Source: Halorubellus salinus
GTDB lineage: Archaea; Halobacteriota; Halobacteria; Halobacteriales; Natrialbaceae
Direction: 5' to 3'
Assembly: GCF_020567525.1 (NCBI RefSeq)
Contig: NZ_JAJCVI010000001.1
Location: 186,001-250,000 of the forward strand
Length of the DNA stretch: 64,000 nt
How positions within the stretch are numbered: position 1 is the stretch's first letter; every line of letters starts with the position of its first letter. Shown here piece after piece: positions 34,415 to 42,927 of the stretch. Below the pieces are notes generated by a model. It had not been told where the DNA came from. It worked only from the letters and a program-made list of their open reading frames with translations, and ran no database searches. A program made the translations under genes and the position numbers.

Positions 34415-35359
34415 ATGGACATCGAGGAGGTCAAACGTCGAGCGGGCCCGCGCGAGTTCAGCCCCAAGGACGACCTGCCAGAGGAGTACCGGAAAGCCGC
34501 GACCCGCATGATCCAGTTCCACGCGAACTCCGAGATCATGGGCGCGTACCTCGAACGCCCCTTCATCCGCGAAGCGCCCAGCCTCGACCGGAAGCTCGCC
34601 TGCAGCGCGAAGGTCCAGGACGAGATCGGGCACGGCCAGCTCCTCTACCGAGCGGCCGAATCCCTCGGCCTGAAGACGCGCGACGAGATGCTCGACGAGC
34701 TCGCCAACGGCGAAGGGAAGTTCCTGAACTGCTTCCACTACCCGATGGAGAGCTGGGTCGAGACGCCGATGATCGCGTTCTTCGTCGACGGCGCCGCGAT
34801 GCGCCGGCAGGCGACACTCAAGCGCACCAGCTGGGAGCCGTACGCCCACGCGATGGACAAGGTCTGCTTCGAGGAGGGCTTCCACGTCAAGCACGGCGAA
34901 GCCATCCTCCACGAGCTCATGACGGGCTCGAAGAAGGAACAGGAGATGACCCAGGAGGCCTTCGAGGTCTGGTGGCCGCGCATCATCCAGTTCTTCGGGC
35001 CGACGAACGACAAGTCCACGCACCACGGGTTCGCGAGCGAGGTCGGCCTCAAGCAGATGGGGAACGACGAACTCCGGACCGCGTTCCTGAACGCGTACAT
35101 CCCGAAGGCCGAGAAGTACGGGCTCGAGATCCCCGACGAACCGCGCATCCGGAAGAACGACGACGGGACGTACGAGGTCGTCGAGGAGGACCTCGACTGG
35201 GACGAGTTCTTCACCATCGCGAAGAACGACTACGACGGCAGCCACCAGCAGATAAACGGCCGCCAGAAGGCCCAAGAGGCCGTCGACTGGGTCCGCGAGG
35301 TCCTCGACGAGCACGAGGCCCGAGAGTTCGGGTCTACGCAACAGCAGGCGGCGGACTGA
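34415..35359 (+). CDS. paaA: 1,2-phenylacetyl-CoA epoxidase, catalytic subunit A
   Basis: 314 residues, the usual PaaA length. Di-iron ligands are visible in CSAKVQDEIGHGQLLYRAAE and FEEGFHVKHGEAILHELMTG; MIQFHANSEIMGAYLERPFI and KEQEMTQEAFEVWWPRIIQF match the family. Converts phenylacetyl-CoA to the ring-1,2-epoxide using O2. First gene of the paaABCD-ribbon operon; the ATG at 34415 follows a leader with SD-like GGTGAT. Confidence 0.96.
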   Translation: MDIEEVKRRAGPREFSPKDDLPEEYRKAATRMIQFHANSEIMGAYLERPFIREAPSLDRKLACSAKVQDEIGHGQLLYRAAESLGLKTRDEMLDELANGEGKFLNCFHYPMESWVETPMIAFFVDGAAMRRQATLKRTSWEPYAHAMDKVCFEEGFHVKHGEAILHELMTGSKKEQEMTQEAFEVWWPRIIQFFGPTNDKSTHHGFASEVGLKQMGNDELRTAFLNAYIPKAEKYGLEIPDEPRIRKNDDGTYEVVEEDLDWDEFFTIAKNDYDGSHQQINGRQKAQEAVDWVREVLDEHEAREFGSTQQQAAD

Positions 35360-35366
35360 TACAGCC

Positions 35367-35711
35367 ATGATCTGGGAAGTATTCCGCCAGGAGAACGCTG
35401 GCGACTACCACGAGCACTGCGGGAACGTGCACGCGCCTGACCGCGAGATGGCGCTCATGTTCGCGGAGGTCCAGCACGCGCGACGGAAGCCGACGAACAG
35501 CCTGTGGGTCGCGCCGAAGGACGAGATCGGCGAGGTCGACACCGAGGACGCGAAGTTCGGTGGGACGACCGACAAGTCCTACCGGTGGGCGGTCACCTAC
35601 GACTTCGAGGCCGCCGCGTCGGAGGTCGAGGAGTCGACGGACGAGCAGGCCGAGGCCGACCGTCGCCGGAAGGTCCAGCAGGAGAAGCAGGAAGCGCAGG
35701 GTGGTGACTGA
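35367..35711 (+). CDS. paaB: 1,2-phenylacetyl-CoA epoxidase subunit B
   Basis: 114 residues. It opens MIWEVFRQENAGDYHEHCGN, followed by VHAPDREMALMFAEVQHARR and SLWVAPKDEI, the PaaB core that bridges PaaA and PaaC. The C-terminal tail is charged (DEQAEADRRRKVQQEKQEAQ) and longer than bacterial PaaB. It starts 7 nt after paaA and overlaps paaC by 1 nt (TGATG). Confidence 0.95.
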   Translation: MIWEVFRQENAGDYHEHCGNVHAPDREMALMFAEVQHARRKPTNSLWVAPKDEIGEVDTEDAKFGGTTDKSYRWAVTYDFEAAASEVEESTDEQAEADRRRKVQQEKQEAQGGD

Positions 35712-36583
35712 TGGCGGTCAAAGAGTCGCTGCCGGCGCCCGACGAGTTGACCGACGAGCAGCAGGAGGCCGTCGAGCACCTCCTCTATCGGCTCGCTGAC
35801 GACGAGTTCGTCGTCGCGGAGCGGTACACGGAGTGGCAGGTGCGGTCGCCGACGCTCGAATCGGACCTGGCGCTCGCGAACATCGCGCAGGACGAACTCG
35901 GGCACGCTCGCCTCTGGTACGACCTGCTCGAGGACTTCGGGTACACCGAGAGCGAGCTCGTCTGGGAGCGCGACCCGAGCGAGTGGCGTCACAGCACGCT
36001 CGTCGAGCAGCCGTTCGCGGAGGGCGACTGGGCGGACGCTATCGTCCGATCGTACCTTTACGACCAGGCGGAGTACATCCGACTGGAGGCCCTCGAGGAG
36101 TCGTCGTACCCGCGTATCCGCGACCGCATCCAGAAGATCATCCAGGAAGAGGATTACCACCGCGAGCACGCGGAGAACTGGATGAGCCGGCTCGCCGAGG
36201 AGAAGCAAGGCCTCGAGCGACTCCAGACCGCGTTCGACCGGTTGTTCCCGTACGCGCTCACGTTGTTCGCGCCGACCGACGAGGACGTCGAGGACCGGAT
36301 CGACGAACTCGGCCTGCGGTCGGACCCGCTCGACGTCATGCGCGAGGAGTGGCTGGACGTCGTCGTCCCGTTCTTCGAGGACCTCGGCGTCAGCGTGGAC
36401 GACGCGGAACTCCCCGAGCAGTACGACGTCCACCACAGCGAGTTCGACCTCCCCGAGCACGTCGGCCGCGACCAGTCCCATACGGACGCGTGGTTCGACC
36501 TCCAGGAGGAGTTCACGCACACGTACCAGAAGCTCGACCGCCACGAGGCGAACCGCATCATGAAAGACCCCGACGAGGCCTGA
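35711..36583 (+). CDS. paaC: 1,2-phenylacetyl-CoA epoxidase subunit C
   Basis: 290 residues. Ferritin-like fold, structural partner of PaaA: LADDEFVVAERYTEWQVRSP, LANIAQDELGHARLWYDLLE, and IQKIIQEEDYHREHAENWMS. The acidic C-terminus (TYQKLDRHEANRIMKDPDEA) is typical of the haloarchaeal form. It starts inside the paaB stop (TGATG). Confidence 0.95.
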   Translation: MAVKESLPAPDELTDEQQEAVEHLLYRLADDEFVVAERYTEWQVRSPTLESDLALANIAQDELGHARLWYDLLEDFGYTESELVWERDPSEWRHSTLVEQPFAEGDWADAIVRSYLYDQAEYIRLEALEESSYPRIRDRIQKIIQEEDYHREHAENWMSRLAEEKQGLERLQTAFDRLFPYALTLFAPTDEDVEDRIDELGLRSDPLDVMREEWLDVVVPFFEDLGVSVDDAELPEQYDVHHSEFDLPEHVGRDQSHTDAWFDLQEEFTHTYQKLDRHEANRIMKDPDEA

Positions 36584-36616
36584 GGTCTCGTCACAAACTG
36601 AGAGAGATACCACACG

Positions 36617-37090
36617 ATGGATAGCGACGTACCCTACGACCCAAGCGACGTCCCGAAGGACGTCGACGCATCACCAGACGACTGCGACGAACCCGCTGCG
36701 ACGGCGTGTGCGTACACCGAGTACGAGTACGTCGACGCGCCGAACACGGAGGAGCTCCCGGCGACGGGCGCCGACGCCGAGGGCGTCGAGCGCGCGGTCT
36801 GGGACGCCCTCTACGCGATCGAGGACCCCGAGATGCCCGTGAGCATCGTCGACCTCGGCCTGCTGTACGGCGTGACCGTCGAGGACGGGCACGCGGAGGT
36901 CGACATGACGCTCACGTACTCGGGGTGTCCCGCTCGCGAGATGCTGATGAGCGACGTCGAGGATGCGGTCGCGGACGTCGACGGCGTCGAGGACGTGTCG
37001 CTCCGCCTCGTGTGGAACCCGCCGTGGGGCCTCGAGATGGTGACCGAACAGGGCAAGGCCGACCTGAACGACTTCGGCCTGAGCGTCTAG
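36617..37090 (+). CDS. paaD: PaaD, MIP18-domain part (DUF59) without its zinc ribbon
   Basis: 157 residues. An acidic N-terminal extension of about 60 residues precedes the MIP18/DUF59 domain: AVWDALYAIEDPEMPVSIVD, LGLLYGVTVEDGHAEVDMTL, the conserved Cys in TYSGCPAREM and VWNPPWGLEMVTEQGKADLN. PaaD acts in iron-sulfur or di-iron maturation of the epoxidase. Bacterial PaaD carries its C-terminal zinc ribbon in the same chain; here the protein stops at SV and the ribbon is the next gene. The paaE reductase is not in this operon. Confidence 0.92.
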   Translation: MDSDVPYDPSDVPKDVDASPDDCDEPAATACAYTEYEYVDAPNTEELPATGADAEGVERAVWDALYAIEDPEMPVSIVDLGLLYGVTVEDGHAEVDMTLTYSGCPAREMLMSDVEDAVADVDGVEDVSLRLVWNPPWGLEMVTEQGKADLNDFGLSV

Positions 37091-37091
37091 C

Positions 37092-37262
37092 ATGAGTCGA
37101 CGACTCGACCCATCCGTCCAGACGAGCGGCGACATGGAGGGCGCGGAGTGCCCGTACTGTGGCTCGACCGAGACCGAGCGCGAACACCCGAAAGGACCGT
37201 CGCTCTGCCGGTCGATGCACTACTGTAACAGCTGCGAGCAGCCGTTCGAGAAGTTCGAGTAA
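37092..37262 (+). CDS. Separate PaaD-type zinc-ribbon protein
   Basis: 56 residues starting one base after the paaD stop (TAGCATG). Sequence core: GAECPYCGSTETEREHPKGP and SLCRSMHYCNSCEQPFEKFE. Two CxxC pairs plus an extra Cys form the zinc beta-ribbon found at the C-terminus of bacterial PaaD. It is too short to be found by length-filtered gene calling. Close operon coupling and ribbon type make it the missing half of PaaD. The stop is followed at once by the 37264 repeat array. Confidence 0.88.
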   Translation: MSRRLDPSVQTSGDMEGAECPYCGSTETEREHPKGPSLCRSMHYCNSCEQPFEKFE

Positions 37263-37263
37263 C

Positions 37264-37480
37264 CTGCCCGGACGAGCATACGGCGGCCGCCAGGTCGCCG
37301 TTTCTGTTCTGGGAGAAGACTGCCCGCACGAGCGTACGGCGGCCGCGACGCCGCCGTTTCTGTTCTGGGAGAGACTGCCCGCACGAGCGTACGGCGGCCG
37401 CGACGCCGCCGTTTCTACCTCTTCTGCCCGCACGAGCATATGACGGCCGCGAGGTTGCTGTTTCTGTTCTGGGGTGTCTG
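37264..37480 (+). repeat. Hairpin repeat array A (four units) after the paa operon
   Basis: Units begin at 37264, 37320, 37375 and 37424 (periods 56, 55 and 49). Each reads CTGCCCGCACGAGCATACGG or nearly so, then a GC hairpin, then TTTCT. The hairpin in unit 1 pairs 37281-37288 with 37293-37300 around loop GCCA; unit 2 pairs 37337-37343 with 37350-37356. The family recurs at 45408-45504 and 51505-51620. The array starts directly after the stop codon of the zinc-ribbon gene. Beyond it, to 37591, only the next promoter is seen. Confidence 0.92.
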
Positions 37481-37591
37481 ATTGCGCGAGCGTCTGGGTG
37501 TAGCGGCCTGGTCGCTTCTTGCTGGTGGGATGTATGGGGTGGTTGTCGGTGAGGCGATTCGTTTTTGTCGACGGACTCGGTGCGTTGGTGT

Positions 37592-38407
37592 ATGACGCGG
37601 GAGCCGTTGGCGACGTTGTCAGCGAGTCGGTCGGGGTTGCGGCAGATGGTGGATCTGGCGGCGCTCGGGACCGACGATGGGGTGTACTACGACGAGATGC
37701 TGGTTCGCGTGACTGGGGAGCGCGTGGAGACGCCGGCGGGGAAGCGGGACACGTCGATGGCGGCGTACTGTACGGTCGCGCACGAGGCGTTCGACGACGT
37801 GACGGTCCACATCGATGGTCCGGCGGTCGCGATCTTCGATATCGATGCGGCGCTCGGGTGGTTGGAGTGGTTGGCGGCGGAGCAAGTGGACGTCGTCCTG
37901 CTCGGTGACCCCGAGGATGCGTTCGCGGGGACCCTCGAGTTGCGGACGAGCGAGGAGACCGTGCAGGTGGCGTGTCGGCACGGGCCGGAGGTCCTCGGGA
38001 CGGTGACGACGGAGCTGCCGTCGCGGTTCGACGACGAGGACCGGTTCCGGCTGGAGGATGGCTCGGTCGCGCCGACGCGCGTGGAGACGGACGCTGGGGC
38101 GCTGGAGCGGCTCGCGGACGCGGTCGACCTCGCGGAGACCGTCGACGGGTATCCGTTCGTCGTCGACGACGGCGAGTTCGTGCTGGACGTGGGGAGCGAG
38201 CTGTCGCTCGCGCACGCCACGGCGACGCTCGACGGCGAGGTCTCCGGGCCGGACGTCGCGAACCGGTATAGCGCGGAACTGGCGGCACTTGCACGGGCGC
38301 TCGACGGCGACGTGGTCGTGCAGACGGGGGCGGGCGAGCCGCTGGTCGTCGTGCAGTCAGGTTCGCTGTTCACGCTCCGCTACGTGCTGTTGCCGGCGTC
38401 GTGGTGA
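37592..38407 (+). CDS. Sliding-clamp (PCNA)-like protein, diverged
   Basis: 271 residues from ATG 37592; TATA-like CGTTTTTGTC is about 30 nt upstream. The order of segments follows archaeal PCNA: LRQMVDLAALGTDDGVYYDE, TSMAAYCTVAHEAFDDVTVH, AVAIFDIDAALGWLEWLAAE (compare GVNLDRLTDVLGMAD), then a second half with RVETDAGALERLADAVDLAE and SLAHATATLDGEVSG. The end SAELAALARALDGDVVVQTG ... SGSLFTLRYVLLPAS parallels the PCNA end (DYLKDMAKAIP ... GHVTYMLAPRI). Recognition is by eye. Codon use has more G-ending and T-ending codons (TTG, GTG, GAT) than its neighbours. Confidence 0.65.
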   Translation: MTREPLATLSASRSGLRQMVDLAALGTDDGVYYDEMLVRVTGERVETPAGKRDTSMAAYCTVAHEAFDDVTVHIDGPAVAIFDIDAALGWLEWLAAEQVDVVLLGDPEDAFAGTLELRTSEETVQVACRHGPEVLGTVTTELPSRFDDEDRFRLEDGSVAPTRVETDAGALERLADAVDLAETVDGYPFVVDDGEFVLDVGSELSLAHATATLDGEVSGPDVANRYSAELAALARALDGDVVVQTGAGEPLVVVQSGSLFTLRYVLLPASW

Positions 38408-38450
38408 GAACGAGACGGGTCGCCACCCAGCGGCCCGCGTCGGTTCGTGG

Positions 38451-38615
38451 CTACGAGGGTCGCCCGAGTTCGAGTGTGTAGTCGGAGCGGATCCACGCGT
38501 CGGCGTTCTCCTCGTCGTAGATTTCTACGCTGCCGTCGTCGGCGTCGCGTGCGCAGAATCTGTTCGCTATCTCGGGCGGGTCGGCGTTCGTCGCTCCGTC
38601 GTTCGTGCTGTCCAT
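38451..38615 (-). CDS. Small acidic haloarchaeal protein (DUF7331-like)
   Basis: 54 residues from ATG 38615: MDSTNDGATNADPPEIANRF, then CARDADDGSVEIYDEENADA and WIRSDYTLELGRPS. The VEIYDEENADAWI core matches short haloarchaeal proteins I recall as DUF7331. GC3-rich codons support coding. A TATA-like GAATAGTTA on the minus strand (about 38652-38660) lies upstream. Function unknown. The rest of 38616-38895 shows no gene on either strand. Confidence 0.72.
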   Translation of the reverse strand: MDSTNDGATNADPPEIANRFCARDADDGSVEIYDEENADAWIRSDYTLELGRPS

Positions 38616-38895
38616 GGGGGGAGAGTCGTGCGGGCTGTAGCCCGCGCGATGCTAACTATTCCCGAGGGGGTGATGAACATAAGCCTTCCGGGGGTGTGTG
38701 TGGAACGTCCTTCGAGGGGTCTTGACTCCTCTAGGAGGTTCTAGGACGTGGTGCGTGGCGTCGGCGGAACCGGGCGCGTGCAGGGGGCTGCCGGCTGGTG
38801 ATGCAGCAACTCGGCGGCGGGGGTTCCTCGTGGTCGTCGGTGCGGGTGCGCGACGAGTCGGGGGCGTTAACCCGATGGCCCGAGGAGTGGGTGCC

Positions 38896-39774
38896 ATGAC
38901 AGACGACGGCTGGTTCGCGAACTGCGAGCCCGGTGACGTCGACGGGGCGGCTGTGGCGGTCCGCGACGGGTCCGCGAGCGAGCCCGCTGATTGGCCGGCT
39001 CGCGCGGTCGACGCCGGGTTCGCGCCCGACGAGGACGCGTACTACGACGCGCTCCACGAGGCGACGGTCGCGGCGGCGCGCGCCGAGGCCGTCGAACGGG
39101 AGCGTGCGGACGACCAGCAGCTCGTGCACGCGGTCCGTGCGATGGACGACTGCGCGCGCACTGCGAACGAACTCGCCGAGCGCGCCGCGGAGTGGGCTGG
39201 CGCGCTCTTCGACGTCTCCGGCGGCGGCGTCGACCTCGCCGCTCGGGTCGCCGAGCGCGACGCGGAGACGCCAGCGGAGGAACGCGCCATCTCGCTCGCC
39301 GAACGCGTCGTCGAGCTGGACGCGGAGGCCGAGGACCTGCGTGGGTTCATCGAACAGCAGGCGCCGACGGTCGCGCCGAACCTCGCGTCGATGGCCGGAC
39401 CGGTGCTCGCCGCGCGACTCGTCTCGCTCGCGGGGAGCCTGGAGACGCTCGCGAAGAAACCGAGCGGGACCGTCCAGGTGCTCGGCGCGGAGGACGCACT
39501 GTTCGCGCACCTCCGCGGTCGCGCGTCCTCGCCGAAGCACGGCATCATCTACACGCACGAGTACGTCCGCGGCACGCACCCCGAGCACCGCGGGTCCGCG
39601 GCTCGCGCACTCGCCGGGAAGCTCTCCATCGCGGCGCGCATCGACCACTACAGCGGCGAACCCAAACCCGAGATCGAGGCGGAGCTCGACGACCGCATCG
39701 CCACCATCCGCGCTCGCACCGGCGACGAACTGCCCGACGACGCCGGCGGTGACGACGGAGGTGCGGGCGAATGA
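38896..39774 (+). CDS. nop5: Nop5 (Nop56/58-type) C/D box sRNP core protein
   Basis: 292 residues from ATG 38896. The Nop domain has APTVAPNLASMAGPVLAARL, KKPSGTVQVLGAEDALFAHL, then SPKHGIIYTHEYVRGTHPEH and RGSAARALAGKLSIAARIDH. A coiled coil precedes it (DCARTANELAERAAEWAGAL). Nop5 scaffolds fibrillarin and L7Ae on C/D box guide RNAs for 2'-O-methylation of rRNA and tRNA. It overlaps flpA by 4 nt (ATGA). Haloarchaeal Nop5 is shorter than eukaryotic Nop56/58. Confidence 0.94.
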   Translation: MTDDGWFANCEPGDVDGAAVAVRDGSASEPADWPARAVDAGFAPDEDAYYDALHEATVAAARAEAVERERADDQQLVHAVRAMDDCARTANELAERAAEWAGALFDVSGGGVDLAARVAERDAETPAEERAISLAERVVELDAEAEDLRGFIEQQAPTVAPNLASMAGPVLAARLVSLAGSLETLAKKPSGTVQVLGAEDALFAHLRGRASSPKHGIIYTHEYVRGTHPEHRGSAARALAGKLSIAARIDHYSGEPKPEIEAELDDRIATIRARTGDELPDDAGGDDGGAGE

Positions 39775-40427
39775 CGGACGCACCCGCGCCCGAGGACGCG
39801 ACGCTCCCCGAGGGACTGGCGCGTCGGGACTTCGGTGACGGCGAGACCCTCGCCACCCAGGGATCGCCCGTCGGGCCGGAAGCGACCGACGGCGACTGGC
39901 GCGCGTGGGACGCCTCGCGCTCGAAGCTCGCCGCGACGTACGCGGTCGGACTCGACCCTGGCCTGACGGCGGACGCGACGGTGCTCTACCTCGGCGCGGC
40001 CGCCGGCACCACCGCGAGCCACGTCGCGGACGTCGCCGGGGCGACGTACGCCGTCGAGTTCGCGCCGCGACCAGTACGCGACCTCTGTCGGGTCGCCGAC
40101 GACCGCGACCGGTTGTTCCCGCTGCTCGCCGACGCCCGCAAACCCGAGTCGTACGCGCACGTCGTCGAGGCCGACTGCGACCTCCTCGTGCAGGACGTCG
40201 CGACGCGCGGCCAGGCCGACGTGGCGCTCCGGAACCGCCGATTCCTCGCCGACGACGGCCGGCTCGCGCTCGCCATCAAGGCCCGGAGCGAGGACGTCAC
40301 CGACGACCCGAGCGACGTCTTCGACGCCGTCCTCGCGGACCTCCGCGAGGGCTACGAGGTCCTCGAGACCGCGAGCCTCGAACCGTACCACGACGACCAC
40401 CTCGCAGTCGTCGCCCGACCGCACTGA
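39771..40427 (+). CDS. flpA: Fibrillarin-like rRNA/tRNA 2'-O-methyltransferase
   Basis: 218 residues. SAM-binding region VLYLGAAAGTTASHVADVAG, then YAVEFAPRPVRDLCRVADDR and LLVQDVATRGQADVALRNRR; the KAR of LAIKARSED is the catalytic Lys segment, and the end is LEPYHDDHLAVVARP. The start overlaps the nop5 stop (ATGA), the usual archaeal pair. Its stop codon lies in a 34-bp tandem duplication (40421-40488). Confidence 0.96.
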   Translation: MTDAPAPEDATLPEGLARRDFGDGETLATQGSPVGPEATDGDWRAWDASRSKLAATYAVGLDPGLTADATVLYLGAAAGTTASHVADVAGATYAVEFAPRPVRDLCRVADDRDRLFPLLADARKPESYAHVVEADCDLLVQDVATRGQADVALRNRRFLADDGRLALAIKARSEDVTDDPSDVFDAVLADLREGYEVLETASLEPYHDDHLAVVARPH

Positions 40428-40488
40428 CGGCAACGGTCGACGCACGGCAGCCTCGCGCTGACGGCACCGTGCGACGCACGAACGCCTC
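40421..40488 (+). repeat. 34-bp tandem duplication across the flpA stop codon
   Basis: GCACTGACGGCA starts at 40421 and GCGCTGACGGCA at 40455 (period 34); a weak third start is at 40489. The flpA stop TGA (40425-40427) recurs at 40459-40461. The copies have diverged at about one base in five. Confidence 0.8.
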
Positions 40489-40584
40489 GCGCCGGTGGCC
40501 AGTTCCACGAAAGGGCTCGCGGTCGTGCACGGCGACCTGCCGACTCCGTACTCCTTTTATCACGTGCGAGCAAACGTGGCGTCG

Positions 40585-41694
40585 ATGGACAAGCGCGGGT
40601 CGCGCGAGGCGTTCGAGGACGCGGGGACACTCGGTATCGAGGAGGAGTTCTTCGTCGTCGACGAGGCCGGCCGTCCGGTCTCGGGGAGCGACGCCCTCGT
40701 GTACGACGGCGACCCGCCCGAGTTGCTCGCCGGTCGGCTCGACCACGAGCTGTTCAAGACCGTCATCGAGACCCAAACTCCGAAATGCGAGGACCTCGGG
40801 GACGCCCGCGAGAACCTCCACGCGGTCCGGGACGCGCTCGTCGAGTTCGCGGCGAGCCAGGGCTTCCGGGTCGCGGGCGCCGGCCTCCACCCGGGTGCGC
40901 GCTGGCGGGAGCTCGAGCACGCCGAGAAACCCCGGTACCGCAGCCAGCTCGACCGCATCCAGTACCCCCAGCATCGGAACACGACCGCGGGACTGCACGT
41001 GCACGTGGGCGTCGACGACGCGGACGCGGCGACGTGGATCGCGAACGAACTCCGCTGGTACCTCCCGCCGATGCTCGCACTCGCCGCGAACTCGCCGTTC
41101 TGGGACGGCTACGACACCGGACTGGCGTCGGCTCGCGCGAAGATATTCGAGGGCCTCCCGAACACGGGGATGCCGACCGCGTTCGACGGCTACGACGACT
41201 TCGCCGCGTTCGAGAACCGGATGATAGACACCGAGAGCATCCGCGACCGCGGAGAGCTCTGGTACGACGTCCGCCCGCACTCCGGGCACGGGACCGTCGA
41301 GATTCGAGCGCCCGACGGCCAAGCTGACCCCGCGGTCGTGTTCGCGTTCGTCGAGTACGTGCATGCGCTCGTCGTGGACCTCCGCGAGCGCTACGCGGAC
41401 CTCGCGGACCCGTGGGACGACCGCAGCGACGGGTACCCCCACCAGCATCGGCGCGAACTCCTGGACGAGAACAAGTGGCGGGCGCTCCGGTACGGCCACG
41501 ACGCCGAGTTCGTCGCACTCGATGGCGACGGTACGGTCTCGCTCGCCGAGGTCGTGGACGGCGAATGCGACCGCCTCGGCGTCACCGGCATCCGCGACGT
41601 CCTCGACGCGGACAGCGGCGCCGAACGCCAACGACGCATCCTGGAGGCCGAAGGGTTCGACGCGCTCTGCGAGTCCCTCGTCCTCGGTCGGTGA
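40585..41694 (+). CDS. gshA: Glutamate-cysteine ligase (gamma-glutamylcysteine synthetase, GCS2 family)
   Basis: 369 residues from ATG 40585; TATA TCCTTTTATC lies about 28 nt upstream. GCS2/YbdK fold: [60 protein letters not shown], and [20 protein letters not shown]. Haloarchaea use gamma-glutamylcysteine rather than glutathione as main thiol, and this family supplies it (known in Haloferax). Sulfur/redox partners in the window are cysteine synthase and thioredoxin. Confidence 0.92.
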   Translation: MDKRGSREAFEDAGTLGIEEEFFVVDEAGRPVSGSDALVYDGDPPELLAGRLDHELFKTVIETQTPKCEDLGDARENLHAVRDALVEFAASQGFRVAGAGLHPGARWRELEHAEKPRYRSQLDRIQYPQHRNTTAGLHVHVGVDDADAATWIANELRWYLPPMLALAANSPFWDGYDTGLASARAKIFEGLPNTGMPTAFDGYDDFAAFENRMIDTESIRDRGELWYDVRPHSGHGTVEIRAPDGQADPAVVFAFVEYVHALVVDLRERYADLADPWDDRSDGYPHQHRRELLDENKWRALRYGHDAEFVALDGDGTVSLAEVVDGECDRLGVTGIRDVLDADSGAERQRRILEAEGFDALCESLVLGR

Positions 41695-41757
41695 GCGCGA
41701 ACACCCCCGAGCAATGGGTTTTTACCCCCACACGGCTTGTGTCCTCAGTGAAAGGAC

Positions 41758-42333
41758 ATGACCAGGGACGAGGCGGAGACACCGGCTGAGGACGACGAAC
41801 CATCCACGCGACGCCAGCAGGCCGTCGACGGCTTCGACTCCGGCATCGTCGACCTCCTCTCGTGGGTGCTCGACACGGAGACGCGAGCGAAGATCTACAT
41901 CTTCCTGCAGGCCAATCCCGCGTCCACGAGCGAGGAGATCGCGCAAGGGACGGGCCTGTACCCGAGTACCGTCCGCGAGGCCCTGGCCGAACTGCACGAC
42001 GAGGAGAAGGTTCACCGCGAGAAACGCGCCGCTTCGGGCGCCGGGAACAACCCCTACGAGTACACGGCTATCGCACCGAGCGAACTCGTCTCGGGCGTCG
42101 TCGGGCAGGTACAGGACGAACTGAACACCGTGTTCAACCTCGATTCGCTCCTCGACGAGGAGGAGGAGGAGGAGGAGGCGCTCGAACCCGTCGATGCCGA
42201 GGACGAGCCGGTGACCATCACCGTGCAGTCCAACGCCGTGGACGCCGACCCGGATGCGGGCGCGGACGAGGCGGACGCGGACGCGGACGAGGCGGACGCG
42301 GACGACGACGCGACGACGTCGACCGACGAGTGA
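41758..42333 (+). CDS. Winged-helix regulator with long acidic tail
   Basis: 191 residues. The winged helix is at about 30-105 (LSWVLDTETRAKIYIFLQAN, STSEEIAQGTGLYPSTVREA, LAELHDEEKVHREKRAASGA). A linker containing VSGVVGQVQDELNTVFNLDS follows, and a highly acidic, repetitive tail (DEEEEEEEALEP and repeats of DEADAD, encoded by a GACGCGGACGAGGCG-type DNA repeat at 42254-42306). ATG 41758; TATA-like GGTTTTTACC is about 36 nt upstream. Target unknown. The tail repeats are compositionally typical of halophile adaptation. Confidence 0.8.
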   Translation: MTRDEAETPAEDDEPSTRRQQAVDGFDSGIVDLLSWVLDTETRAKIYIFLQANPASTSEEIAQGTGLYPSTVREALAELHDEEKVHREKRAASGAGNNPYEYTAIAPSELVSGVVGQVQDELNTVFNLDSLLDEEEEEEEALEPVDAEDEPVTITVQSNAVDADPDAGADEADADADEADADDDATTSTDE

Positions 42334-42418
42334 CGCGTCCGGCGGGCCGCGAGCGCCGCGGGACGCAGGGGTCCCCGGATTCAATCCTTTTATGCCGCGT
42401 CCGGTCGACCGTTCGGGC

Positions 42419-42907
42419 ATGAATGTTGCGCTGGGTGGGACGTTCGACCCAGTTCACGACGGGCATCGTGCGCTGTTCGAGCGCGCGTTCGAACTCGGGG
42501 ACGTGACGGTGGGGTTGACGAGCGACGAGCTCGCACCGAAGACGCGGCACGTCGACCGGTACGTCCGGTCGTTCGCCGACCGGAGACGCGACCTGGAACG
42601 GGAACTCGAGCCGCTCGCGGCCGAGTACGACCGCGAGTTCACGGTCCACGAGCTCACCGAGCCGACCGGCATCGCGACCGAGCCACGGTTCGACGCGCTC
42701 GTCGTCTCGCCGGAGACCGTGGATACCGGTGAACGCATCAACGACCTCCGCGAGGAGGCCGGCGTCGACCCGCTCGAGATCGTCGTCGTCGACCACGTCA
42801 TCGCCGAGGACGGTGACGTCATCTCGTCGACCCGCATCGTGAACGGCGAGATCGACGAGCACGGGACCGTGACGCCCGACCGCGACGGCCGGGACGCGAC
42901 ACGCTGA
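42419..42907 (+). CDS. coaD: Phosphopantetheine adenylyltransferase
   Basis: 162 residues from ATG 42419; TATA CCTTTTATGC (42386-42395) is about 28 nt upstream. Nucleotidyltransferase motif VALGGTFDPVHDGHRALFER (HxGH type), TVGLTSDELAPKTRHVD and the ISSTRI motif in GDVISSTRIVNGEI. Transfers AMP to 4'-phosphopantetheine, the penultimate step of CoA synthesis. This is the archaeal-type enzyme. Confidence 0.94.
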   Translation: MNVALGGTFDPVHDGHRALFERAFELGDVTVGLTSDELAPKTRHVDRYVRSFADRRRDLERELEPLAAEYDREFTVHELTEPTGIATEPRFDALVVSPETVDTGERINDLREEAGVDPLEIVVVDHVIAEDGDVISSTRIVNGEIDEHGTVTPDRDGRDATR

Positions 42908-42927
42908 CCCCCCGATTCTCCAGCGAA

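Noticed and set aside
37264-37480. tRNA or known ncRNA in the hairpin arrays
   Set aside because: No cloverleaf, no anticodon, no C/D box pair; the units are repeated single hairpins.
38447-38725. 92-codon plus-strand frame over the DUF7331-like gene
   Set aside because: Composition is shadow-like, while the minus strand gives a recognisable short protein.
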